From Blastobasis lacticolella (Eukaryota; Arthropoda; Insecta; Lepidoptera; Blastobasidae): a DNA stretch of 64,000 nucleotides. Position 1 is the first letter of the stretch. The number at the start of each line of letters is the position of its first letter. A program made the position numbers and the translations under genes. This document shows, in pieces, positions 22,777-35,500 of the stretch. The notes beneath the pieces are model-generated. The model saw only the letters and a list, made by a program, of their open reading frames with translations. It was not told where the DNA came from and made no database searches. The stretch spans positions 13,080,001-13,144,000 of the forward strand of contig LR990050.1 in NCBI GenBank assembly GCA_905147135.1, in the 5' to 3' direction.

Positions 22777-23973
22777 CTATTCATTTACAATTTTCGTTGG
22801 TCGGGCTTGCCTTGTCTTCTCCTGCCACCATTTTAGAGTCTCCTCAAACTGCTCTCTATCTTCAGGAGTCACCTGAATATCTGGAAGCTCTTTCTTGAGA
22901 TCTATATCACTGTACTGGTTCTCCATAAATACATCGTCTTCCTTAACTTTGTAATCACTGTGAGATGTAATCAAATTCAGATTGATCGCTTCCAACGGTA
23001 TTGTATGTTGCTGATTGTAGTTGTGCATCTGATGCATTGATTCAGCGTATTTGATTTCGAAATCACCATCGTTTGCTACCATGTCGGATTCACTGACGTA
23101 ACTTTGTTCTGGTATAACTGTAAACTGTTCAGCGGAGTGAGGAAATGGGAAATGCCCTTCAAGGAGATGTGAATTCACTTCCTCTTGTCCAAGCAGGTCT
23201 GAAGATGGAGTCAGTGGAGGGCCACCTTCCTCTTCTTCATACAGGTGCGGAGTAGAAACTAACTGGAAAACTTCTGGTACAGACATTTCCATGTATTGTT
23301 GCTGTGGTATTTGCTGAAGAGAACTATCCAAGTCGTCCTCGTCCAAATCTTCGTCTTCGAGAGCTGGCGAGTTCAAAGAGAAGTAGCTCCTCTCCTGGCT
23401 GTTTTCTCTCGGCGATGAAGATGCTGGGGACGGGAACGAATCCATGGAGGGCCGTGTAGAGTTTTCCTTATCAGCATGGCCGATGTTTAGCAAGGTTTCT
23501 AAGTTCCGAATGTATTCGACTGCCATGCGTAACGTTTCCACTTTGCTCAACTTCTTATTTGGGCCTCGGTTTGAGTTAGCTGTCTCGAATGCGCTGGCTA
23601 CCTCCTCAGGTATATGCCGGCGTAGAGCAGCAAATCCATCGTTCACTTGCCTCACTCTGTTCCTTTCACGTGCATTGCGTCGCGCCACGGCTAGTGGGGT
23701 GGGCGCCCGTGTGTCTTCTGTGATATTCTCACGTATACGAGGTCTCTTCGCGAGAATATTTGAGGTTACAGGCTCCGCGGCACGCACTAAAGACGTCACA
23801 GATACGGTGGTCGGCGTCTGGATCCTCTCCTTCTTCCTCACGATAATGATCTCACGTCGCACATTCTGGTTAGCCTCGTTGTTCGTTATGTTCACGGCAT
23901 TATTCACGGATTCCTGGAGCACCTGCGCCTTGCCGAGCGAATTGCGGAAGACCACTACCCCGATGGAGCTCAT
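22777..23973 (-). CDS. ase: Asense, achaete-scute family proneural bHLH factor
   Basis: Encodes a 398-residue nuclear transcription factor that should dimerise with Daughterless/E proteins, bind E-boxes and act in neural precursor cells. The basic region [15 protein letters not shown] and helix 1 (about 97-123) precede an achaete-scute-type loop. Helix 2 ([20 protein letters not shown]) ends near 162. The [11 protein letters not shown] stretch at the helix 1/loop junction is the asense-type form; Achaete, Scute and L'sc differ here. A Ser/Pro-rich segment (about 179-203), an acidic run and a C-terminal [11 protein letters not shown] motif (Trp 382-383) also fit asense, as does the length. The ORF is intronless, as in other AS-C genes. 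The ATG at 23973 (MSSIGVVVF) is chosen because the frame extends only nine codons further, to a GTG. No other achaete-scute gene is in the window. Confidence 0.9.
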   Translation of the reverse strand: MSSIGVVVFRNSLGKAQVLQESVNNAVNITNNEANQNVRREIIIVRKKERIQTPTTVSVTSLVRAAEPVTSNILAKRPRIRENITEDTRAPTPLAVARRNARERNRVRQVNDGFAALRRHIPEEVASAFETANSNRGPNKKLSKVETLRMAVEYIRNLETLLNIGHADKENSTRPSMDSFPSPASSSPRENSQERSYFSLNSPALEDEDLDEDDLDSSLQQIPQQQYMEMSVPEVFQLVSTPHLYEEEEGGPPLTPSSDLLGQEEVNSHLLEGHFPFPHSAEQFTVIPEQSYVSESDMVANDGDFEIKYAESMHQMHNYNQQHTIPLEAINLNLITSHSDYKVKEDDVFMENQYSDIDLKKELPDIQVTPEDREQFEETLKWWQEKTRQARPTKIVNE

Positions 23974-24000
23974 TTCGGCGCGATGACGTGCTGTTTTCAC

Positions 24001-26316
24001 ATGTTACGCGTGTTTGTGTTGCATTGGTCGCGGATCGTTGGTTGATGAGGTCACGTATGGACGTATGGGTAACTGTAGTTTGGTGTAACGGAAGGTTTGA
24101 GGTGGCGTCAGGGCGCCGGCCGCGGCGGGAATGGCGCGTGCCACTCGGGCGCACCTGGGGTGCTAAGGGGCGGTGCGGGGGGATAAACAGGGGTACTTAC
24201 GCTCACTAGTTGCACACATGCCCTTTTCAAAGGGCGGCCCGGGGAAGCGTTCCGTTCAACTCTAACAGTGTCCCTTTCGCACGCACACAGCTGCGACAGA
24301 CGGTGAATTGAATTGATATAATTCTTTACATTGCGGCGATATATTTTTTACGTAGTGGTACCATTTTTGGGCAAAATTATACATAATTTTTATCTTCTTC
24401 TTATCATAGGTGAATCGCTGATTTAAAATTTTATCCAATTTTCCGGAATAATAAACGTTTTTTATTGCATTAGTAACCAGACTGGCTATTGATTTATTGA
24501 AAGATTATACCAAGGAAAAACAGCCACTATAAACCACTTCCTTACTAAACTAGAATAATCTTTCTTTTCTATCTACCCAGGTACATTCCAGTATTTTCCA
24601 TGATTCTCAAAAATATTGTAGCTTTCGATTTCGTAGGGGTGTAGCTGATGTGTGTGTCACATCACACATACCTACCAGTATTATAAACTGAATAGCTCGT
24701 GTGGCTTGCACACATGCACTAATGGAGCTAAAACCGTTCGCGTGCTTCAATGGAATTTCGAAAACGAATGCGCCGGCGCAGGGGGTTGAACGGAGCCCTG
24801 CGCTCGATCCGGAATTTATTAGTTTTATTTTTTTTCGTACTTGTTAAGCAGTATTCTTTAGATTTTCACAGCTAAGCTGTGTTAAATTTAGTGAATTATA
24901 TTTATTTTGTGTCTGCCTAGTTTAACTAACCGTTCTCAGCGGCTTTTACACGCCCGCAGTTTGGATATCAGTAAATAATAAAGGTTCCCGCGGGAACCTA
25001 TTATTTTCTCGGCATAAAAATAATGGTGTTGCTGATGTCTTTTCATCAGGTGGCCCACTAACCTATTTGCCTACCGTATAGTATAGCATAAAAAAGAACT
25101 CTCAAATGTATTCACAGAAACGGCAGTACCGATGGCAGTACAGTACAGGGGTGGAAAGGTCCTCGAGTGCTGGACGGCTTTTAAAGGTCGTATTCCACGC
25201 TGTGGAAATTACTATTTCGCAGCTGATTGATTTAACAATAATTTTATTAATACCAATATGTGAAAATGTGTTTATAAACTAGTAGGATCGAGCGCAGGAC
25301 TCGTCACGAAGTATACGTAGTGGGAACTTCGGTACAACGGTAATATTGGGTTTTTATGTACCTAATTGCCTAGTTGTAAAACTTAAATTTCCTATTTGTT
25401 TTCAGTACAACTGCAGGAAGCGATTTTTTAAGTAAAGCTTCAAAATGCCAAAAGCACATAAAGCCTTGAGAAAAAAATGCTCTTGGAAAATGTGGGAATG
25501 GGACCAATAAAACTTATATTTGAATTTGATGATGTGACATGTTGTAGAATATGATTATTCTAAAGAACTACATTCTATATGTGCTTTGAAAGGCTATTGC
25601 TATCTAAAACAAAATTACATCTATTGTAAATTCCATACCTAATGCCTACTCACTCAAAGTTTAAAAGAAACAAAACACAAACGGAAACACAATCAGCTGA
25701 GCAGAAATGGCGGCAAAACATCGCTCATATGTTCAAAGTACCACACATACGCATATATTTGCTGTAGTGCATTTGTCCGTGTGTTTCTCCCACGCGACAG
25801 CTGCTAGTCTATCCTTTGTGCCTTGGCGCGTGCCACTGTCCTTCACAACTGACTCCATTGTTATCAGTTGCTATTGAATTGCTATCGTTCGCCCGGCTGC
25901 AGGGTTAAAGGGGAAAATTGATTTCCTTTCTACTTAGATGATTAGGGCTGTTAGTCATCAGTTAGGTATTGCGCAGTTGATTAAGAGTAGATTTTATTTG
26001 TTATCTACTACTTGATACTACTACTTATTGTCTTTTGTAAATGTATACATAAACGGTAATTTCATACATACTATGTGTTTTTCTTGTAGGAGTAGGCAGT
26101 TGCATTTATATCGCATTTTATTTTTATATTTTTTACAATTTTTAGGTAAGAAGGTAGGGCACAAATGTGCCAAAAACGCGAATGTCTAGCTGTCAAGTAT
26201 CAAACATCAAATCTTTAATTGCTCTTCTATTGTAGTAAAAAATATTGCAAAGGTCTTTGACACATAAGCATGCCATGCAACGCGTTTTACTGGGAGACTG
26301 AAGGATAAAAATCGCA
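24001..26316. other. 5' flank of ase and adjoining intergenic DNA
   Basis: The first 300 bases are GC-rich (24090-24260), as expected of a promoter-proximal region. The rest is unique DNA without a recognised gene. A GC palindrome of 18 bases centred on CCCGCGGG lies at 24982-24999. A Suppressor-of-Hairless-like word, TGTGGGAA, is at 25491-25498. Confidence 0.5.
24287..24294 (-). promoter_or_regulatory. Proneural-type E-box upstream of ase
   Basis: ACAGCTGC on the plus strand reads GCAGCTGT on the minus strand, which satisfies the proneural E-box consensus GCAG(C/G)TG(G/T). It lies about 315 bases upstream of the ase ATG. Drosophila AS-C genes are regulated by proneural proteins through such sites; function here is inferred. 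A second E-box core (CACCTG) is at 24152-24157. Confidence 0.4.
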
Positions 26317-26519
26317 ATCCGTCAAAGAACCAAAGTCACTGACATAGCGCACAGTATTGGCAAGCTGAACTGACAGTGGGCTAACCATATCTGCCGAGGA
26401 GCCGACTATCGCTGGAATAAACGAGTTCTTGAGTAGCGACCGAGCGAGTCGACTTGTTCCTTAATGGGGGCAGCCTATGTCGAGCAGTGGATTAATCCAG
26501 GCTGATGATGATGATGATG
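26317..26519 (+). mobile_element. Degenerate RTE-like LINE, 3' coding end and tail
   Basis: The frame from 26317 reads IRQRTKVTDIAHSIGKLN, stop, QWANHICR, the familiar C-terminal end of RTE-type reverse transcriptases (KVTDI..I..LKW.WAGHI.R). It is then frame-disrupted. The sequence ends in a GCAGCCTATGTCGAGCAGTG tail and (GATGAT)n at 26503-26519. It carries at least one stop and is dead; strongly 5'-truncated. Confidence 0.7.
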
Positions 26520-27784
26520 GCGATAAAATTTCCCATCCCACAATGATAAGTCAGGTTAGCTCAGGTCCTAAAGTCCGCTCTGAATTGTAACAGTTTTAAT
26601 TGTAGCAGAATACCAAAAACGCGTCAAACTGCCATTGAGCTGTGATTGCGGCCCAATCACAATTCAATCGCGATCTAGTAGAATACCAAAAACGTGTCAA
26701 GCTGCAATTGAGTCAAATTAATAATTAACAATCCAATTACCATTCAATCACGGTTTAGTAAATTGGCTTATTTGAGGCCCAGGAAGCGTAACGGTGAGTG
26801 CGCGTGCAGTTGCTTGCTGCAACAGCCGCGAGCGGTGTGTTCATGCGAAAAAAAACCAGGGTGTGTTGCATTTCATCGTACGAGCCTCTTTGTATATGTC
26901 AAAATCTTTGATACGAAACAATTGAAGACGTGCACGCGAGTCGTTACTGCAACGAACCATTCGCCGCGTATTCGCGAGATCTAGACACACCTTTACAGTA
27001 TTATTAAGGTCTCAATACTTATTTTGTTATTTTGTTCGTAAAGTTTTCCTGGGTTGGAGTACATACATGTCTTGGGAAGTGATAATAAATTGTTGTGAAT
27101 TGGTTGCGTATGTTATTTTAGTAGGAAGATATACGGGTGTAGCAACAGGTTCCTAGATGTTCTACTTTAAGTAAGACGGCAGTATAGGCATAAGTAAAAT
27201 GTGATTTTTTTATGTTATTGTTGGCAGACTGGACAGAGGAGTGACGATTGCTCCACCGACAAGAGTTATTATCTTAAATATATAATGATATGATGATGAT
27301 GTATAAATAACTAGCTGGAGGTCAGCTAAGGTGGGTGTTACGACTGCTAAATTCGTGCCGTGAGTTGTTGGTTCATTCAAAAATCCCAATAATTAAAGAT
27401 TCAGTTTCTATATATAATAAGTATGTATTTAAAAAAGTATATAAGTAGTATACCAGTTTGCTAGCACCCATAGCACAAGCTTTGCTTAGTTTGGGGCTAG
27501 ATGACGCTGTGTGAATTTGTCTACGAATAATTATTTATTTATTTATTTATAGATTCAGTTTTCCTTAATTTAAATTTTCCAGTAGTGTTCTCCATTTCGC
27601 CAGGTCTTCGGCATCCTCGCGTTATAATCCGTCGGCTTATTAGATTACGTTATAATTTTAAAGAAAAGAATTTGCCAAATGTTATGTAGGTACTTTCGTT
27701 CTCATATGCGCTTCTGGCAAAAAGTCAAGGTTAATTTTCGTTAATATAATAGTTAATCTCTTTCATTACTAGTTTTTAATAATT
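26520..27784. other. Intergenic DNA, no gene recognised
   Basis: Contains an imperfect internal repeat: TAGCAGAATACCAAAAACGC at about 26604 recurs at about 26678 (TAGTAGAATACCAAAAACGT), each followed by GTCAA and a 'CAATTGAG'-like phrase. The rest is AT-rich, including an ATTT microsatellite at about 27534-27550. Confidence 0.5.
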
Positions 27785-27801
27785 GTACCTAGACTAGAAG
27801 T

Positions 27802-28080
27802 CATCATCATCTTAGCTTTAATGTCCCGGTTGTGCTCTCGAGAACGAGGGCATCGGGGTTCGCCTTGACCATGATCCAGGATTTGGCGATCAGGTAATTA
27901 CAGTGGAGCGACTACCATCTGATCTCCGTGAACCTGCTACCAGGGGAACCTATCCAGATTGGATCATGGTTACAAATTCAGTTGCCTGAATTTGCAGGTT
28001 TCATCACGGTGCTTTCCCTCACCGTAAGAGCATCGGTTAGTATTCAACTAATGTACATAACTCAGAAAAGAGTCATTGGT
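27802..28080 (-). mobile_element. tRNA-derived SINE, copy 4, 5'-truncated, with target-site duplication
   Basis: The body runs from ATGTCCCGGTTGTGCTCTCG to AGAAAAGAGTCATTGGT and stops before the tRNA head. It is bracketed by the direct repeat ACCTAGACTAGAAGT at 27787-27801 and 28081-28095 (identity may extend to 17 bases). Thus the missing head was never inserted: retroposition was incomplete on the 5' side. Confidence 0.88.
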
Positions 28081-29572
28081 ACCTAGACTAGAAGTAACTG
28101 CAACTAAACCCGGGACGAGACGCCTTCTTATTTTATACGAGCAACTTTTTAAACGGAATTTTTGCTCAATTGTATGGTAGAGCATGGTGGAGCAAAGTAA
28201 AGATGCCGGTGGAAACATTCATATTCAGAATATGTAATTGAATATGTCATAGGGATTACTGCTTGGTGCACAGAGTGAGCTAAACGGCTTAATATTCCAA
28301 AATGCGTCCTGTAATACAAGATGCATGGTTTTTTCCTTGCCGCTTGCTCACCATCTTGCAAACATGTGGCTTATGGTGCGGCGAGCTAAATTTAGCCATT
28401 TCACCCATATGCTTATGGTGTTCCAAGGGGAAGGTGTAGCAAATCAGGTTCGAGAACAGTTGCTAAGGTGCTTTTAATCTGTCAAAACAATGCTTCACCC
28501 TTTGAGTTTATTTTAAGCGGGCGATTGATGGAGGTAAACCTTGTAATGACTCGACCAGTGTGAATTTGAGAGGCGAAAGTTTTACTTTGGACTTTGAGAA
28601 TTAAATGGATTCCTAATGTGATTTTTGGAAATACTTTAAACTGTTATAATCTTGAGTTATCTTGGAGCTAAACATTGTAAGACTCAAGCATAGCGTGAAT
28701 TTCAGAGGCGAAATTATTACTTTGGCCTTTGTGAATTAAAATGGACTGGAAGAAAATGGACGATCCGAGGTATCTTGACTATAATAATTGAACTCTACTC
28801 TGGATCTAGTAAATTTAACTTTGGTTAATCATGGCCCAGCCCATTTTTGTAAAAACCCTTAAGCGTCAACAGTCCTGACCCTGACTTGTTATATGAAACT
28901 CTTTTATGTTTACATACAAACAAACCTGTGTTTCCTCACAGCTGTGCTGAATGGCTTGTCCGACCTTCATACTAACCTATCTCAATGAAGGTCGCCTTGA
29001 AATAGGGCCTCGCTATTGAGGGTTTCCCCGTCTCAAGACGGCATTATTTCTTATTAGAAACGATTTGAGATGTAACGCTGTTTGGTTTTGGTCTCGGTAT
29101 TGATTTCGGTCTCATTTTTAGACAATTTGCTACTCAGAGTTGTTGTAGAGCCTAAATGCATGTAAGGGGAAAAATATGAAAATAAAGAAAATATAGAAAA
29201 TAGTAAAGCTACTTGCAATAAAGTCTCTACCCTATTTTCCATATTCTATGATGTAATAGGCACAGTGACTCAATAGAAAAAATTATCTAATTGTGTACTT
29301 TTAAACAAGATATTAATAATCAGAGCGAACTCGAATGGAAGTTTGAAGTTAAAAGCCTATACCAGTATCATACACAAACCCTGAAAAGGGTTTAACAAGT
29401 CCAATCGCATGGAAATCGACTGCTATCTAGATTTAAGATGACCTTTCGCGGTACTTCACTCACTGACTAAAGTCTGAAGGCTCCTGTAGTGCCTTTATTC
29501 TCATTGCCATTTATGTATCAAGAATTCAAGATTCTTGCTTACAACTATTGTATGCTTTTTAGCTTTCAACTG

Positions 29573-29653
29573 TGGTACATGGCCGCAGTAGGATTCAACC
29601 CCGGTACCTTTCGCTTACGAGTCGGATGCCTCAAACATTCGACCACCGACGCA
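29573..29653 (-). mobile_element. tRNA-derived SINE head fragment, copy 5
   Basis: GGTACATGGCCGCAGTAGGA, CTTACGAGTCGGATGCC and GACCACCGACGC correspond to the tRNA-like head only; the whole 3' body is missing. This is the opposite truncation from the copy at 27802. Confidence 0.7.
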
Positions 29654-31364
29654 TAACGGGCCAAATTGAAAACCAAAATTACGATTACTGAACGTGTAAC
29701 ATTAACTTACAAGAATTTGGCCTAAGTCTTATTCAAAACTTACTCCCCTATATTCATTAGGTCTATGGGACAGGAATAAAGGAGAACCTTCAACTTGAAA
29801 TCGGAATAAGCTAAGGTCATATAGACAAAGCGTAGCGGCGGGCGGTGCATCTAGACGCTAGACTTATAACCAAGGGGTTATTTCTAAAGGCCTTAGTATC
29901 CGGCCAATGGTTTTGAATTATGACGAGAGCATGTTATGAAGTTGTATGAATAAGGCAATATGGGGCGCCAGCGAACTTGGAAGCTCTGCAATTCAGCGAT
30001 GATGTTAGACGGCATGTGAGACTAATGAATTTATTTGAATGGAACCTATGTTTACCTTACAACTTAAGTATTAAAGATAGTCGGACGAACTACTAATAAT
30101 TTCGTGAAAGGTGAAGGAAATGTGACAATTCATTCTCCACCAGGTCAGATGTGTTCACATGGGGGTTTTATTTTTTGTGGTTAATTTAGTATTCATATAC
30201 TTCATTGAAATTAATACTTTTAATAACCATTACTTTTAATGAAGCGGCCAATGATAAAATGTTATAATATAAACCCTAGCATCACTAGAAACAGTTTTTG
30301 AAGATATTGAAAATAATAATAACACACACAGGGCTCATGAGGTTACTGATAAGTATGTGGTAATTCCACTGAGATCACACCAGTCATAGTCTCAACCAAC
30401 GGCCTCGTCCCAACCTCTCTCGTGGCTATCTGAAGAGATTCCAGAGGCGCTCCAGAGAGAAGTATTGTTGAATAATGCCAGGATTGTCTTCTAATTCCTT
30501 TTCAGCCCTAGTCCTCGACCGTTTGGCCTTCTCTGCCGAGAGCTATACTCCGTTACATGGGAAGGAAAAACGATGTAATCTGTAGATAATTCAATATTTA
30601 TTTATTTGCAAGTGAATAACATGTTTCATAGTCGATTCAAAACATTTATTTCAAACCTGTTGGCGTGCTAACCGTTTCTCAGTCTTTGGATCAAAAGGTT
30701 TCTCAACTCCCTCTCTGGTACAGACATAATACGCTTTTCATACTCATTGTTTCACACCAGACGGCAAAGAAACTAGCCCCTGGGTTTCTTTTGGACCACC
30801 GAATGTAGTGCATTCATATTGAATGGACTCTTTGCAAGCTCCTTACCAATTACAACGTTAACTCTGCGCCCGTAAATCTCAAACTACTTCGAATTTGCAC
30901 TCTATTCCTTCTTATTAAGAGTATCCTTTAGTGAAGCTGATTGAATTGTTAAATTGGCAATAAGATGCAAGATCAAGTCCTTGTGGCGGCCGTTCCATGC
31001 AATTATTTGGTCTCGTTTTCTATAGTGAGACCGTTACTGTAATGTTATTGTGATTTAATTTGCCAATGCGGTGAGAACACCATCTTTATGTTATTATTAT
31101 TATTAAGAAGGTTTGAAGGTACTCCATGATAATACGACTTGGTGAAACGTAGGTATCAATAGGTAGTATTTCTAAATAAATTGGTAGACAGCAATCAATA
31201 TGGTTAGTTATAAATGTAAAAACAGATTATAATGTGATTATACCTTGGACTACAATAAAGGAGTAAGTTAGGTTTACGGTTTATACCATTTGCAGGGTGT
31301 AGATTGCTATTTTAAATTAATGTTCATTTTTATTGTATTTCCAATCTATATTAAAATTGTAAAG

Positions 31365-31556
31365 GGAAAAGATTTGTATTTTTGTATGTTTGCAATGAGT
31401 AAACTCAAAAATTACTAGACCGTTTCTAAAATTATTTCACCAATAGAACACTACCATAACATGTCACTGAGTAACTAAATAAGCTACTTTTTATCGCGGG
31501 AAAACAATAGATTCCTAGGAAAGTTGATTGGATCTGAGCGCGGGTGGAAGCCGCTG
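31365..31556 (+). mobile_element. Helitron-like fragment
   Basis: ATGAGTAAACTCAAAAATTA matches 20110-20128 of the Helitron-like element there. The later 'CTACTTTTTATCGCGGGAAA' and 'GCGCGGGTGGAAGCCGCTG' phrases are typical of a very common lepidopteran non-autonomous element. The terminal CTAG is missing. Confidence 0.45.
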
Positions 31557-32169
31557 ATATATATTTACTTAGCAACTTAGAGAAATTCGTTGATAAAATA
31601 ATCGATTCAGTAATGGCTGCGACTGTAATCAATCTCGATAGCATTATTATTATTCGAGGCGGACGTAACCGTCCAAAAAATATCAGAAGAGGCAGATGTT
31701 TGGGCCCGCGCCGGTTACGCACACCACTACGCGTTTTATCCTCTTCCACTTACAAGGAATTTCTATAAGAGTGAGCGAGAGGGGGAAGCAGAATAGGGGT
31801 TGCTACGGGGTTTTGCCACGTGACCTGCGCCTACGCACACATGAGCGGGAAGGGAACCCTCGATCATTTTATTGATCTCCGGAATAAATCTCAGTGTTTA
31901 ATTCCATTGTACGATCCGAGAAATAGATAAATGTAATTTCGGGTTTAATTGTTGGGGGGTGCGTTTAATTTATTATTCTACTTCGCTGGAATTTTATGCT
32001 TAGTAAGTTAAGTAAGGAGTTACAATTAATATGTATAATGGATGTCTTGGTTATGTGGAGTTACTCTTATTTTGAATTCAACCTTTCCATTGAGAATTTA
32101 TAACAACTATTTTATAGCTTTTTTGGCTGTTGTTAGAGCTTTTTATTTGTAGGCATGTAAAATATGAAT

Positions 32170-32557
32170 AAAAAATTAATAATCATCTTGGCGTTAATGT
32201 CCCGGTTGTGCTCTCGAGAACGGGGGCCCGGGCTCCGCCTTGACCATGATCCAGGATTAAGCGATCAGGTAATTACAGTGGAGCGACTACCATCTGATCT
32301 CCGTAACCCTACTGCTACCAGGTTAACCTGACCAGATTGGATCATGGTTCAGATCGAGGTTCAAATTCAGTTGCCTGCATGAATTTACAGGTTTCGTCAC
32401 GATGTCTTCCCTCACCGTAAGAGTATCGGTTAGAATTCAACTAATGCACATAACTCAGAAAAGAGTCATTGGTACATGTACATGGCCGCAGCGGAATTCG
32501 AACCCGGAACCTCTCGCTTACGAGTTGGATACTCAACCGCCCGGCTACCGATGCTCT
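32170..32557 (-). mobile_element. tRNA-derived SINE, copy 6, near full length
   Basis: Runs from the 3' body (CTTGGCGTTAATGTCCCGG) to the tRNA head (ACCTCTCGCTTACGAG, then CGGCTACCGATGCTC). Flanked by ATGTAAAATATGAAT (32155-32169) and ATGTAGAATATGAAT (32558-32572), a 15-base target duplication with one mismatch. Small internal duplications (TGGTTCAGATCGAGGTTC region, GTACATGTACATGG) are private to this copy. Confidence 0.88.
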
Positions 32558-32572
32558 ATGTAGAATATGAAT

Positions 32573-35500
32573 GTCTTAGTTTAAAAGTTTTCGTAAACTG
32601 TTAAAATGTATTAAAATAAAATTTTCTATAAGTAATTTTCATCATGAATAGGATCTACTTTGTTCGATCGTAGATGTCGGGGTAGGTTAAAATAATTAGC
32701 GGACTGTGTTTAAAAATGAATTTAATACGTTGAATATCTATTGAAGGAGTTACAGCGGTGATGAGAGGCTTAAAGAATCTAAAGAACAAAAAGTTAAACG
32801 GAGAGAATTAAAGAATTAAATTTAAAAATAAACCCGTTATACAATTTTGGTAGGTAAGGGATATTAATTTACAAAATATAAATATAAAATAAAATATAGA
32901 ATATATGTACTTATGTATACATTCAGTTTTATGAAATGGAACATACAATAAAAGTCTCCAAATCTAGAATAAAAAAAACGCACACATTCGTCTACCGTAA
33001 TCGAACTTTCCATTTATGCTAATAAGACATTTGCAGTAGGCTAATCTACACCACAAAACATTACAGCTAAGTGCCTATAAGCAGCAGCTTCCGTCAACAT
33101 GAAAGTGTGCGCCGCCTAACCACTCCATAAAGGCTCCACGGCAAAATAATATCATCAAGCTCATTGGCCGACAATTTAGAGAGTTTGTAAGAAAAACAAA
33201 CTCCTGGACTCGTATCCAGTTACAGCTACTTAAACTGTCGTCGGGCGAACCACCCACACGGCTCCTTTTTGTTTTTTACCAATCTTTTTATGCAACGAAA
33301 TAGGTTTCCTGATAGAAAAACAAACACTCGTTCATTGAGTCGGATATTTGGACTCGTACGACGTCTCGTTGCGAATGAGTGATGGATTTCAAATGACTCT
33401 CGACCCGGCGGAATGACGCTTCCGCCTGTGATGGCACCGAATTATGATTCGGATGACATGCCATTTGGGGAAACGATGTCTTATTCTGTTATTGTCTATG
33501 ATTACGATTGTAATGATATAATTTTTTGACGAGAATAAGTATGTTATTACTAGATTTTGCTGGCGACTTCGTCTGCGTAAAATTCTCTTACTACGTTCCG
33601 GACCCGTTCGTGAGGGAATTACATTGCATTTCGGGATACATTTTTGCCTATGTCTGAGCTATCAAAATTCGTTCAGTAAGTAGCTACTTATTGCGTGATG
33701 GAGTAACATCCATCCTTACAAACTTTCGCATTTAGGTACAATATTAGTAGGTTAGGACTGTGAGTGTTCATATTGCATACTGAGATAACAGAAACATTCC
33801 TAAATCCTATTTAGGTACAATACTTATCGATCGGTAGATTGGACAGCGATTTTATTGATTAATTTGCAAACGGTTACAGTACCAGCCAATTACATTATAA
33901 AGGTATGTCATATAGGGCATGGTACTCTACAAAATCCCTAAATTCGACTTTGTCTCTTTGATTCTAAGCATGGAAGTAGTAAGAGCATCTAAATCAATTA
34001 TTGATTCCTGGAGATTAACCATACGGAGATTTTGTTACACAAATTTCATGCAGATAGCATTACGGGAGTTATCTGTGCATCGTCAGAAGCGTTTGCGGTA
34101 TGATATCATGTCAAGTTATAGGAGTGCGCGATCATCGCTCTGACATATCGCAGGCAGCGATCCTAATCGATGTCTAAACGTAGAGTTGCATTTCACGATT
34201 CGCTGGCAACGCTGGAATGCCGTAGGAAAGGAAAGGTAGCAGTTGATCTGTTATGAGATGTACTGGAAAGAAAGATATAAGCTTTAGTTCGCTGTTTCAT
34301 TTACTTACTATATGTTGTCTTTCGAGAACTTTTTACATTTGTGTTTTGTCTCATTATTCCTAGATCAATTGGTGCATTGTCACTAGATTCACTGCATTGT
34401 TTATAACGCCTTGGATGAATAAAACCGACCCACTATGGTCATCATCATTCTAGCGGTCATCCCGACTTCTGCCAGGGTCCGCTTTCCTGCTTGTCCTCTT
34501 TCACTTCGCTCAGTTTGAATTCACTCTCGCATACCTCGTAGTTATAGCAGTCCATTGATAACTCAATAAATAATCAAATTTTGTCACTAGATGTCGAGGT
34601 TGAACAACTGGAAACCCCAGACCTTTGCCATGGCTACCAGGATCTTATATATCAGATAATCAAAATTAACTTTTTCTTCAGATTCTGATTCGTGTTAGAT
34701 AAGATTGTGCTCAAATAGCAGTTCCCAGGCTGGTGGCATGTTCCGGGCATCAAGAGCTGCCACCGCATTCCGTGGTAAATAGTACAACGAGTCCATTAGA
34801 TGTCTTCCTTCATTCGGACGAAACAAAAAAGCATTGTAGGTAGCCACTACCGTAGACGCCTTTGATTTACGGCAAATAAAAGTTTTGGGACCTTTTTAGC
34901 CGCTGCAATTAAAATATTTCAATTTTTTCCCAACCATCCCTCAGTGGGTGGTAGGCGACAGTTCTCACGAGGCTATTAAATATAATTTTATATTGTTTTT
35001 CTTACAATTTATAGCTACAATGCCCTCGTATTTGTGTCCACAGCTATGGTTTATGAGGATGCGATTCTAAACGGTGGCGCAGTCATTATGCTGTTTTTTG
35101 CGGCGAAAAAAACTTGTCGGAAACTTTGTTCCGATCGCTTCGTGACGGAACAAGATTATGTCGGACACTCGTCGGTTTTAAAACTTCTGTTGGTATCAAT
35201 GCAAATGTGAGACTGATTACGATACGGTTATGATACTTTGCAGATTTATCATAGATTCAATGAGAATTTTTAGAGAATGATTACTATAACAATACGTAGA
35301 AGGATCTTAACTGCATTTCATAGCATCACGCCGATTAATTGCCAGCGATTCAAAGAACCCTTTCGGACCATTTGTCCCAATGTCAACATTCATAATACGC
35401 GATGTTATCGCACAGTATGTAATGTCTCTCACACACGGTCGCTCACATAAAATAAAATCCTATTATAAACGATTTGTGAAACGCGTTGTCAGCATGACAC

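Larger units (their letters stand above)
28096..32154. other. Intergenic DNA, no gene recognised
   Basis: Mixed unique and repeat-derived DNA. It holds a SINE head fragment (29573-29653), a short 10-bp hairpin (CGACCTTCAT, 28961-28970 with 28985-28994) and a Helitron-like fragment (31365-31556). A unique, GC-richer patch lies at about 31560-31850; its overlapping open frames on both strands (31432-31749, 31544-31768) show no recognisable domain. Confidence 0.5.

Noticed and set aside
23974..24000. Nine-codon N-terminal extension of ase starting at 24000
   Set aside because: The codon at 24000 is GTG, not ATG. The first ATG in frame is at 23973 and gives an ordinary N-terminus.
31432..31768. 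Overlapping frames on both strands of 74 and 105 codons
   Set aside because: I considered a transposase start (Arg-rich region) but could not find a convincing match. Part of the region is Helitron-like repeat text.
33919..34143. 74-codon frame starting with ATG
   Set aside because: Short, no domain, no promoter or polyadenylation evidence.
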